Shown: positions 1 through 6,466 of the stretch, piece after piece
Layout: each line of letters begins with the position of its first letter
How positions within the stretch are numbered: the stretch's first letter is position 1
DNA from: Coriobacteriaceae bacterium
GTDB taxonomy: Bacteria > Actinomycetota > Coriobacteriia > Anaerosomatales > SLCP01
Direction of reading: 5' to 3'
Assembly (NCBI GenBank): GCA_003563465.1
Contig: PWVH01000074.1
Coordinates: 1-21,353 of the forward strand
DNA length: 21,353 bases
Notes under the pieces: generated by a model
The model's database searches: none
Told to the model about the DNA's origin: nothing
The model's input: the letters and a program-made list of their open reading frames with translations, nothing else
Made by a program: the position numbers and the translations under genes

Positions 1-1825
1 CGGGCCGAAAAGCTCCTACTGCCGTGTCCCAAGCGGCCGCGCCGGCCGGAAGCGCAGTATCGTAGTTGCTGTGCTCCGTGCCGTCGGCTAGAAAGACCGA
101 CACCGTACCGGTGGTCTCCCCCGAATTGGCGACCACGATCTCGTTGCCGCTGCTCCCCGTTATCACGTTGCCTATCGAAGGGCCGCGAGGAGCTGCGCGT
201 GTCGTGTGTGTGGTCTCACTGGAACGACTCACTATGTGCATCTCGCCGGGCCCCGAAGGATTCTCCGTGAGAGTGGTCACGACCAGTTCGGGTACCCCGT
301 TGCCAGTCAAGTCACCCGACGCCAGGCCGGAGGCATAATCGCCGACAGACACCGGGCCTCTCACCCTAGCGAAAGCCGAACCGTTGAACCGGTAGAATCG
401 CAGCTCGCTTTCTCCTCCGGGGTCGACACTGACTGCTGCGACCTCGTTCATGCCGTTGCCGTCTTCTACGAAATCCCCAATCTCCAAGAAGGCGGCTGCT
501 TCATCGATTCCATAGGATGTGACCGCAAGTCCCTTGAGCGGATCGTGGCGGAACACGTGCAGGACCGGAGAATTCGGGTCGGCTACAACGAGTTCCACGG
601 CGTCGTCACCGTTGATGTCGCCGTAGGCGACCGCGCCAGGACGCCCGCTTCCGTTCACCCGATAGCGCCGAGGTCCTTCGAGCGATGAGGGGGTATCCGT
701 CGTCTCGCGAGTGTATACGTGCAGCGCACCGTACACCCCGGGTAGGACCGAGGGTTCCCAAGTGACCACAAGCTCCTCGCCGAAAGAAACATCAGGAACC
801 GCGATCGAGGCCATGTCGGTAGCGATCTCCGACTCCTCGCCATGGCAAGAGTAGCAAAGCTCGCGTCCCTCGATCTCGGCGAGCTTAGGTAACAGGCGGC
901 CTTCGTCGTTGCCATCGTCACGGCCCATCGGATTGTGACAGTTCTGGCATTCTCCGGCGAGTCGTGTCGTCTCCTCGGAAGCCCACTCGGCGAAGACGGG
1001 CACGGTCATCTCGCTCGCTCCATGCGCGGACAGCTCGTAGACTTCCTCGCCGTCCCAAGTAGTTTCCTCGTCCTTCTCGGCGTGACACGCGTAACAGAGC
1101 GTGCGGTCGTTGCCCTCGACCGTTGCGGTTTCGGATACGGTCGGCCATGTGACCACGTCGCGAATGAGTGGCGCGAAATCCGAACCGTGTTGCGCATGGC
1201 AGTTCGAGCACGTGATCTCAGTGCCGGATACGGGACCTTCCATACCCGCATGTGCGGTCAGCGAGTACACTTCGAGTCCGTCGAAGCGATTGCCTTCAGC
1301 GTCGCGCGAATCGAAGTGGCAGGTCGTGCAGTACTCCTCGCCAGCAAAGAACACAGTGCCCGTCTCGGTGAACGCGCGGAGCAGACGCGCGTACGGCAAG
1401 CCGTCGCCATCCCTGTCAGAGCCGTGCGCATCGTGACAGGAGCTGCATCGCTTGGGAGAGGGTCCGAAATCCGATTCCTGCGGAGCTAGGCGGTGTGTCG
1501 AGGAGCGGATGAAGTCCGCGTGCACGTTGGTCTCCGAGCCCAGACCCTCCACGCCATGACATGACAGGCACAACGCCGCGTCCTCGCAGTCGGAGGGCAT
1601 CGCCACCACCAGCGCCGATCCCAGAGTCTCCCAAGGGTTCGAATGGTCGGTGCGTTGAACGGATCCCATCGCCGTATGCGCTCGATGGCACATCGCGCAG
1701 GTGTCCGGATCTTCTTCTGATGTGACGTGAGGCGCCGAAGTAGCCGAAGCAGCGACCGTAAACGTCCAGAACATGACCGCTGCGAGCAAAGCCACCGCGG
1801 CCATACCGATCCAGCGACGACACAT
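1..1825 (-). CDS. 8-heme c-type cytochrome with C-terminal FG-GAP/VCBS-type repeats (partial, runs off left edge)
   Basis: Secreted multiheme cytochrome; 608 residues are visible and no stop occurs before the window edge. An N-terminal Arg-rich start plus hydrophobic stretch (about residues 3-28) looks like a signal peptide. Eight CxxCH heme motifs follow, with first Cys at residues 43, 86, 127, 166, 206, 244, 293 and 324. From about 395 the protein changes to Asp/Gly-rich repeats of the form GDxNGDxxxELVVA (about 402-416, 450-466, 504-518, 551-567), as in FG-GAP/VCBS beta-propellers. I infer an extracytoplasmic electron carrier with an adhesion- or ligand-type propeller; partner unknown. Start: ATG at 1825 gives a clean signal peptide but has no Shine-Dalgarno. 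An in-frame GTG at 1855, preceded by GGAAGG at about 9 bases, would add 10 residues and is a real alternative. The frame was read by hand across the whole stretch without interruption. It lies 150 bases downstream of the NHL gene. Confidence 0.85.
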   Translation of the reverse strand, partial: MCRRWIGMAAVALLAAVMFWTFTVAASATSAPHVTSEEDPDTCAMCHRAHTAMGSVQRTDHSNPWETLGSALVVAMPSDCEDAALCLSCHGVEGLGSETNVHADFIRSSTHRLAPQESDFGPSPKRCSSCHDAHGSDRDGDGLPYARLLRAFTETGTVFFAGEEYCTTCHFDSRDAEGNRFDGLEVYSLTAHAGMEGPVSGTEITCSNCHAQHGSDFAPLIRDVVTWPTVSETATVEGNDRTLCYACHAEKDEETTWDGEEVYELSAHGASEMTVPVFAEWASEETTRLAGECQNCHNPMGRDDGNDEGRLLPKLAEIEGRELCYSCHGEESEIATDMASIAVPDVSFGEELVVTWEPSVLPGVYGALHVYTRETTDTPSSLEGPRRYRVNGSGRPGAVAYGDINGDDAVELVVADPNSPVLHVFRHDPLKGLAVTSYGIDEAAAFLEIGDFVEDGNGMNEVAAVSVDPGGESELRFYRFNGSAFARVRGPVSVGDYASGLASGDLTGNGVPELVVTTLTENPSGPGEMHIVSRSSETTHTTRAAPRGPSIGNVITGSSGNEIVVANSGETTGTVSVFLADGTEHSNYDTALPAGAAAWDTAVGAFRP

Positions 1826-1940
1826 GAGGAGGACGTGCCCTTGGGACCCGAACACCTCACTCAGCCTTCCAACGACTACTCCGGTCAGAAAGAGACGGCG
1901 TGCGGAAGCCACGCGTATGCAGTCCGCACGCTGCCTGAAC

Positions 1941-1946
1941 ATTATA
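1941..1946 (-). promoter_or_regulatory. Possible -10 element upstream of the FG-GAP cytochrome
   Basis: The minus strand reads AAGTATAATGTTC here, a perfect TATAAT in an otherwise GC-rich 150-base gap between the NHL gene and the FG-GAP cytochrome. No convincing -35 box is visible 16-18 bases upstream. If used, transcription would start near 1934, leaving an 80-110 base leader, so the cytochrome could be transcribed separately from the NHL gene. A perfect hexamer can occur by chance, so this is only a candidate. Confidence 0.35.
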
Positions 1947-1975
1947 CTTGGTCTGGGCGGTCACGGCACCTTCCG

Positions 1976-3565
1976 TCATGGAGAGTCACCTGGTTCTTCG
2001 GCCCGATCTTCGGTTGCGGCGGGCTCGTCGGCGAGCTCCTCAGCGGGCTCCTCAGCCCAATCTTCATCTGCGGCCGATTCCGCAGCCCGATCTTCGGCGG
2101 GCTCCGCGGCGGATTCCTCAGCGGATTCCTCGGCAGCACGAGTGAACTCGTCGACAAACCACTCCGGCTCCACTACCTCGACGTCTTTCGCACGCGCCAC
2201 CACCGCAAGATCCTCGTCTTCCGTCAGCAGCACCCGAGACTGCAATGCTAATGCCAGGATCGTCGCCTTCGAGCTATCCAACATCAGCTCCTCGGCAAAA
2301 GCCTCCGCATCGGGAGAGGGCCCGCCGAACGGCAGCACGGGTATGCCGACCGCCGCTGCCTCCTCAGCGCTCTGTCCGACAAGGGTCACCAATCTGACTC
2401 TGCGCCACACGCGGTCTTTCGATGCCTCGGCCAGGGTTACCAGCGTTTCCGGCGACACTGTGACTTCAATCGGGCGAACCAGCGGGAGCAGTGCTATCGG
2501 AGAAAGGAAGAGAATCGGCCAAAGGCCGAAGCTGCCCGAAAGGAGTATGTCCGCAATCGATTCTTCTGGATCGGGGGCCCACTCCCACATCTGGACTCGG
2601 GCATTGCCGGTATCGGCCACGTACATAATCCCGTTCTCCACGATCACGTCGTTGGGAAAAGCAAACTCGCCGTCTCCTCCTCCTGGTTCGCCCACAGTGC
2701 CCAGCTGCTCTCCCTCCTCATCCACCGTTACGATTCGGTGAGAGAGCACATCGGCCGCGACGATCTGAAGGCTGGCGCCATCGAACGAGGGCAGAATATC
2801 GAATCCGCGCATCACCTTGTCCATGCGCAGCACCCTGGAAATCGCCCCCTGGCGATCGTACTCGACGAACCTTCTGTTGTTGCTGTCCGCCACCCATGTG
2901 CTGCCCCCTACGCGTTTCACGGCGTTCGGATAGTTGAGGCCCGATTCGGGGTCGGCGGAATCTGCTTCGCCGAAGGTGTCCAACACCTCGCCGCTACGCC
3001 GCATGTAGAGAATACGGTGCTCCTCCGAAACGTCGCTCACCAACAGCGAGCGATCCTCTGCCACCTCGACAGCCAAGGGGGCGAAAGGATCGAGTTCCTC
3101 CTTCTCCTCGTCGCGGCCTTGCGTGACCGCAAGTGTCTCGACGAACGAACCGTCGTACTCGAACACGAGGAGCAGCCCGAGCCCTCGATCGGTGACGAAG
3201 ACCTCGCGTGTCCTGCGGTCGCAATCGGCGTAAGCGGGAACCTGCAGCCTGCCCTCACCGATGGTCCTCAGATACATGCCATCCATCCCGAAAACGAAGA
3301 CGGCACCGGCGAGCGCGTCCGTCACGTAGAGGCGATCGCCGTCACTCGCTAGGCCGAGGGGGCGCTTCAGCGGCTCTCCCGAGGGGCTAGAGACCTCTCT
3401 CAAGAAGACCGGTGCCACGAAGGTATCCGCGACCGGAGAGGCTTCTGCCGGCTCATCGCGAAGGACCGCTGCCGCAGACCCTAAGAGCCCCAGCAAGCAC
3501 AATCCAGCAACAGCTATCGCGAGCGTACGACGACGCTTTCTGCGAGCGCGCAAGATGCCGCTCAC
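1976..3565 (-). CDS. NHL-repeat beta-propeller membrane protein with PIN-like C-terminal domain
   Basis: 529 residues. A basic N-terminus (RARRKRRR) is followed by a hydrophobic helix at about 15-35, so the next part should be outside the cytoplasm. Residues 65-330 carry NHL-type blades: PLGLASDGDRLYVTD (69-83), NYPNAVKRVGGSTWVADSNN (211-230), FPNDVIVENGIMYVADTGN (303-321). A second hydrophobic segment lies at about 342-364. Residues 366-475 should then be cytoplasmic; 430-474 (D430, LLTEDEDL at 447-453) resembles the second half of a PIN domain, but the usual first Asp is not obvious (VTVSPE at 368-373). The tail 476-529 is Ala/Glu/Asp-rich and repetitive. Start is GTG with GAGAGG about 10 bases upstream. 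NHL proteins next to multiheme cytochromes are common in anaerobes; their role is generally unknown. The propeller call is firm, the PIN call is tentative. Confidence 0.85.
   Translation of the reverse strand: MSGILRARRKRRRTLAIAVAGLCLLGLLGSAAAVLRDEPAEASPVADTFVAPVFLREVSSPSGEPLKRPLGLASDGDRLYVTDALAGAVFVFGMDGMYLRTIGEGRLQVPAYADCDRRTREVFVTDRGLGLLLVFEYDGSFVETLAVTQGRDEEKEELDPFAPLAVEVAEDRSLLVSDVSEEHRILYMRRSGEVLDTFGEADSADPESGLNYPNAVKRVGGSTWVADSNNRRFVEYDRQGAISRVLRMDKVMRGFDILPSFDGASLQIVAADVLSHRIVTVDEEGEQLGTVGEPGGGDGEFAFPNDVIVENGIMYVADTGNARVQMWEWAPDPEESIADILLSGSFGLWPILFLSPIALLPLVRPIEVTVSPETLVTLAEASKDRVWRRVRLVTLVGQSAEEAAAVGIPVLPFGGPSPDAEAFAEELMLDSSKATILALALQSRVLLTEDEDLAVVARAKDVEVVEPEWFVDEFTRAAEESAEESAAEPAEDRAAESAADEDWAEEPAEELADEPAATEDRAEEPGDSP
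2000..2145 (-). repeat. Low-complexity Ala/Glu codon repeat (C-terminal tail of the NHL protein)
   Basis: Imperfect repetition of GCC/GAG/GAA codons encodes alternating Ala-Glu-Glu/Asp units such as EESAEESAAEPAEDRAAES. It sits entirely in the last 55 codons of the NHL gene. The composition suggests a flexible acidic tail that could vary in length between strains by slippage; that is inference. Confidence 0.6.
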
Positions 3566-3638
3566 GGACTTAGGTCCTCTCTTACCCTTAGCGCCAGTGC
3601 GGGCGCGTCAACACTCGAGGACGCACCCGCACCAGACG

Positions 3639-3657
3639 GTCTGTCTGTTTGTCTGTC
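3639..3657. repeat. Short GTCT-type simple repeat between cytochrome and NHL genes
   Basis: The plus strand reads GTCTGTCTGTTTGTCTGTC, about four and a half copies of a 4-base unit with one change, in the 102-base gap between the 13-heme-site cytochrome and the NHL gene. It abuts an 11-base dyad CAGACGGTCTG. No terminator-like T-run follows on the minus strand. Function unknown; it may be chance or a slippage-prone spacer. Confidence 0.5.
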
Positions 3658-3667
3658 GGCCCTTAAT

Positions 3668-4915
3668 CTATTCGCGACCTCTGAACGAGCGCCACCACTT
3701 GATGACGGGGTTCTCACCTGCAACATCAGCCTTGCCGTGAATCAAGTAGTAAGAAGCCTCGACGAAGGACTCGTCAACACCGTAGTGACAACCCTCGCCC
3801 GAACAGGTCTCGATCGCATTGACCGGATACATGAGGTTGTCTGGATCTGCGAGAGGCAGAACCTCGTGGGACCCATGACACCGCCAGCAAGACGGAGCAT
3901 CGGGAGCGCCACGCTTGTAGGCACGCCCGTGATAGTAGTCGTCGTAGCTTTCCCATTCATCCCGATGACAGTCCGCACACATCTCTTCACCGGAGAGGTG
4001 AAGCTCGCGCATGGCCTTCTCTGTGTCGAGGCGTGCGATGTCGTGCCCCCCATGACATGAGGCGCAGGTGGCCGAGGAGAAGTCATCCTGCAAGATCAAC
4101 TGTCCGTGAATCGACTCCTGATAGTCCATGACAAGGTCAGGGTGAGAATCCTCGTGACACTCCATGCATCCCAGTCCTGCGTTCACCTGCCACAGAGCAG
4201 TCGGCGCAGGTTCGTCATCGTACCTGAAATCGATATGGCATTCAGTGCAGGTTACGTCGCGATGTGCCGAGCGCTCGATTCCTGTCACGTAGTAGGACTT
4301 GAGGCCTACCTCGGTCATCTTGGCGAGTTCTGGTGTCCCGTGACAAGCGAGACAGTCGTTTCCGGGATCGTAGGTGAAGGGAACGGGCGATCTCCAGCGG
4401 ACGCCCTCCGCCATATGGCAATCATCACACTCGCCTATCTCGTGACACATCGCACATTCCGTGAGCAGATTCCTGTTAGCGGGCTCGACGTGGGGTTCGC
4501 CTTCCCAGCCCCTGATGTGAGACTCCGGTCTTAGCCGTGCAAGATCCACCAGGTGACACTTCTCGCACTCGTCAGCCGCGATGAGCCCATGGGGTCCGTG
4601 GCGCAGCCCATGACAGTACCAGCACACGTCCATGCCGGGCGATACCGTCCCCTCAGGCCCATGGGGGAACTCCTCGTGACAGCTACTGCAAGACGCCCAT
4701 ATGTGGAACCCGTGACTGAACCTTAGTTCCGGATTCCGTGTCTCGGCAATCACCGGGTGACAGTATATGCAGGTGCTCTTGAACACCGGCGCAGCGAGGT
4801 CGATCTCAAGTACGGTATCGCCATACGCGTCGCCCGGCGCGAAGAGAACCACCGCCATCATCGCGGCAACCGTCAAGACCAGGATGCCGGTCCATGTCTC
4901 GCGTCGAGTGGTCAT
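3668..4915 (-). CDS. Multiheme c-type cytochrome, 12 CxxCH sites plus one Cx4CH
   Basis: 415 residues, exported: signal peptide at about 1-32, ending near GDAYG. Twelve CxxCH motifs have their first Cys at residues 49, 76, 98, 117, 154, 163, 188, 223, 250, 284, 313 and 343. A thirteenth site at 371-377 reads CSGEGCH, a Cx4CH spacing known from some multiheme cytochromes. There is no C-terminal membrane anchor, so it is probably free or associated in the extracytoplasmic space. Residues 310-400 (DDYYHGRAYKRGAPDAPSCW and around) match the next gene upstream closely, so the two are partial paralogs. Start: ATG with AGGAGG 8 bases upstream; this Shine-Dalgarno overlaps the stop codon of the upstream cytochrome (TAGGAGG), so the two genes are probably translated from one message. 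Likely role: electron transfer in anaerobic or extracellular respiration. Exact redox partners cannot be read from the sequence. Confidence 0.92.
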   Translation of the reverse strand: MTTRRETWTGILVLTVAAMMAVVLFAPGDAYGDTVLEIDLAAPVFKSTCIYCHPVIAETRNPELRFSHGFHIWASCSSCHEEFPHGPEGTVSPGMDVCWYCHGLRHGPHGLIAADECEKCHLVDLARLRPESHIRGWEGEPHVEPANRNLLTECAMCHEIGECDDCHMAEGVRWRSPVPFTYDPGNDCLACHGTPELAKMTEVGLKSYYVTGIERSAHRDVTCTECHIDFRYDDEPAPTALWQVNAGLGCMECHEDSHPDLVMDYQESIHGQLILQDDFSSATCASCHGGHDIARLDTEKAMRELHLSGEEMCADCHRDEWESYDDYYHGRAYKRGAPDAPSCWRCHGSHEVLPLADPDNLMYPVNAIETCSGEGCHYGVDESFVEASYYLIHGKADVAGENPVIKWWRSFRGRE

Positions 4916-4927
4916 CCCACGCCCCTC

Positions 4928-5872
4928 CTATCCTTCCCAGACCGTCTTGTCGAACACCGCTGAAGCTTCACGAATCTGCTGGGGCTCCTGTCGCCCAAAA
5001 AGACCCGAAATGAACGACCGAATCCTTTGAAAGAACGCGTACAACGGATTCGCCTCAAGCACCTCTCTGTGCCCGTGAATGAGTACAGAGTACCCTACGT
5101 ACGCCTCGTTGACATCCTGATGGTATTTGCAGCTCCCACAAGTCTCCTCTAGGCGCAGCTCATGGACTTGCGAGCGCCTGTCCGACGATGGGTAGACCGC
5201 GTGTGCCCCATGACACTCCCAGCACGCGGGAGCGTCCAGCGCTCCACGCTTGTACGCTCGTCCGTGGTAGTAGTCGTTGTAGCTGTCCCAATAGTCCTCA
5301 TGACACCTACCGCATACCTGCCAGCCGTCACGATGTAGCGCGGCCTGCCCCTCGGGGTTATCGGTGAGTGCAACGATGTCATGACCGCCGTGGCAGTCGC
5401 CACAAAGCGGGTATTCTCTCTCGTCTTCGACCGGGTCTTCCCCCACCTCGATCTGAGGAGCGTGAACGCTGTCGCTCAGCTGGATGTGGGGGCCGTCATG
5501 GCAGTTCTTGCATGCCGACTTGGCCACTCGCCTCCAGTCGTCGATCCCCTCGATATGGGGCATCTGTGAGACGAAGTCCAGGTGACAGCCGACGCATTGG
5601 ACTTCGGAGTGAGGGCCGTCGGCAAACTCCTCGGGGTCAACGTAGAAGCTCTTCAGAGACTCGGCCCGCAGAAGCATAAGGCCTTCATCTGCATGGCAGA
5701 CAAGGCACCCGGCCTGAGCAGCGGTGGGGAGAGTGAACTCGACGTCGTAGCCCGTTTGCACGGACGCCTCGATCTTCTCACGAGTCTCTTGTGCGAAAAC
5801 ATATGGAGGAATCAGCGCGAAGAAGAGCGCAGATGCTATGACGGTGAAGCATGTCCCCGCCCTGCGTATCAT
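4928..5872 (-). CDS. Multiheme c-type cytochrome, 6 CxxCH sites plus a CxxCK site
   Basis: 314 residues with a signal peptide at about 1-27 (cleavage near YVFAQ). Six CxxCH motifs have first Cys at residues 56, 93, 121, 157, 187 and 217. At 245-251 the expected seventh site reads CGSCKYH: CxxC is followed by Lys, with His two residues later. CxxCK is the catalytic heme motif of NrfA nitrite reductase, but the rest of this protein is not NrfA-like, so only the motif is shared. Residues 185-275 (YNDYYHGRAYKRGALDAPAC and around) match the downstream cytochrome. The C-terminus 276-314 has an amphipathic stretch (FFQRIRSFISGLFG) that might contact membrane. ATG is chosen as start since an ATG five bases upstream is out of frame and stops at once; the Shine-Dalgarno is weak. 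First gene of the cytochrome set; 12 bases separate it from the next. Confidence 0.9.
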   Translation of the reverse strand: MIRRAGTCFTVIASALFFALIPPYVFAQETREKIEASVQTGYDVEFTLPTAAQAGCLVCHADEGLMLLRAESLKSFYVDPEEFADGPHSEVQCVGCHLDFVSQMPHIEGIDDWRRVAKSACKNCHDGPHIQLSDSVHAPQIEVGEDPVEDEREYPLCGDCHGGHDIVALTDNPEGQAALHRDGWQVCGRCHEDYWDSYNDYYHGRAYKRGALDAPACWECHGAHAVYPSSDRRSQVHELRLEETCGSCKYHQDVNEAYVGYSVLIHGHREVLEANPLYAFFQRIRSFISGLFGRQEPQQIREASAVFDKTVWEG

Positions 5873-5951
5873 CTCATATCGCTCGCAAACTTGGCCTGTG
5901 CGCCCGACAGCGGAACTTGGGCCCCGAAAGCGCTAAAACCCACTCCCCCTA

Positions 5952-5967
5952 TGAGTAATCGTTATCA
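5952..5967. promoter_or_regulatory. Fur-box-like site upstream of the cytochrome genes (weak)
   Basis: The plus strand reads TGAGTAATCGTTATCA, ending about 80 bases before the first cytochrome start codon. It has the TGA...TCA ends of Fur/Zur-type boxes and shares TAATC-TT-TCA with the much better box at 17678-17692 by the Fur-family gene. Its two halves are only partly symmetrical, so it may be a chance match. Confidence 0.3.
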
Positions 5968-6116
5968 CGCTGCCCGCGCTCCATCGGACGGCATCGTCAT
6001 CCGCACGTACACTACCTGCTCTCACTCTGACTCGGCCGACCGGCGAAAGCCCGCCAGGCGCGAAACAGGCTTTGTGAAGGCGGTTACATTTCACCACAGA
6101 GCTGCTGTTTAGGCAA

Positions 6117-6147
6117 GCCGACGCCCCAGTTAGGAAGGTGTGTCGGC
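6117..6147 (-). terminator. Weak hairpin after the DUF3343 gene
   Basis: GCCGAC and GTCGGC form a 6-bp stem with a 19-base loop, about 65 bases after the stop of the last gene of the cofactor operon. No U-run follows on the minus strand, so it is at best a weak or Rho-assisted terminator. Confidence 0.2.
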
Positions 6148-6210
6148 CCTCATTGATGCATCTGACTCGTGCCGAGCACCACAGCCGACTAGGTCTTGCG
6201 CCGAAACGTC

Positions 6211-6459
6211 TCAGAAGTCACCCATCTCTACCTCGGCTCTGACGTCGATTCCTCGATCGGCCAACTGTGCCCGCACGCGGTCGGAGTCAACGGGCTCGAT
6301 GCGCAAGGCGATGCCGCACAAACCGCCAGCAAGTGAGCTCGGTGTCGGCACGGCACTCACCGGGATGCCCGTCTTCTTCAACACTTCCTCAGCAGCCAGA
6401 GCATCGTGAGTGGTGACGAACCCGAAGAGGATGTATGGCCGAAGCTTGCGCTGACTCAC
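6211..6459 (-). CDS. DUF3343 family protein, putative Se/S carrier-like
   Basis: 82 residues. The start of the protein (YILFGFVTTHDALAAEEVLK) and the central AGGLCGIALRI with Cys48 are typical of DUF3343 proteins, which are annotated as putative selenium/sulfur carriers because of this conserved Cys and their neighbourhood with cysteine desulfurase-like proteins. That role is proposed from context, not proven here. GTG start, 7 bases after the stop of the desulfurase gene, so almost certainly co-translated; the Shine-Dalgarno is weak. It is the last gene of the W/Mo cofactor operon. Inferred job: accept S or Se from the upstream PLP enzyme and pass it on for cofactor or enzyme maturation. Confidence 0.8.
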   Translation of the reverse strand: MSQRKLRPYILFGFVTTHDALAAEEVLKKTGIPVSAVPTPSSLAGGLCGIALRIEPVDSDRVRAQLADRGIDVRAEVEMGDF

Positions 6460-6466
6460 GGCAGGA

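Larger units (their letters stand above)
5873..6210. other. 338-base gene-free region upstream of the cytochrome genes
   Basis: No convincing ORF lies here; short open frames on the plus strand are continuations of antisense shadow. The stretch must contain the promoter of the cytochrome genes, but I could not find a clear -10/-35 pair. It holds a Fur-box-like sequence at 5952-5967, a GTGAA-N11-TTCAC dyad at about 6073-6093, a GGC-GAAA-GCC mini-hairpin near 6042-6051, and a weak hairpin at 6117-6147. I compared both strands with c-di-GMP-I, cobalamin and Moco aptamer landmarks and found no match. Confidence 0.6.

Noticed and set aside
935..1489. Open plus-strand frame of 184 codons antisense to the FG-GAP cytochrome, and similar frames nearby on both strands
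   Set aside because: The minus-strand frame read from 1825 gives an uninterrupted exported protein with eight CxxCH motifs and propeller repeats; the other frames show no motif and Arg/Ser-rich noise.
1773..2741. Open plus-strand frame of 322 codons over the NHL gene tail
   Set aside because: Ser/Ala-rich composition is the mirror of the Ala/Glu codon repeat of the NHL protein; no start signal or domain.
4928..5872. NrfA nitrite reductase on the basis of CxxCK
   Set aside because: The motif is at the C-terminal end rather than the first heme site, and heme number, length and spacing do not fit NrfA.
6073..6093. Rex-type redox operator (GTGAA...TTCAC)
   Set aside because: The spacer is 11 bases, longer than in Rex sites, and the outer bases do not match on one side.
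5873..6210. c-di-GMP, cobalamin or Moco riboswitch in front of the cytochrome genes
   Set aside because: Short similarities such as CAAAGCC and GCCTAAAC are present but in the wrong order and without the conserved stems.
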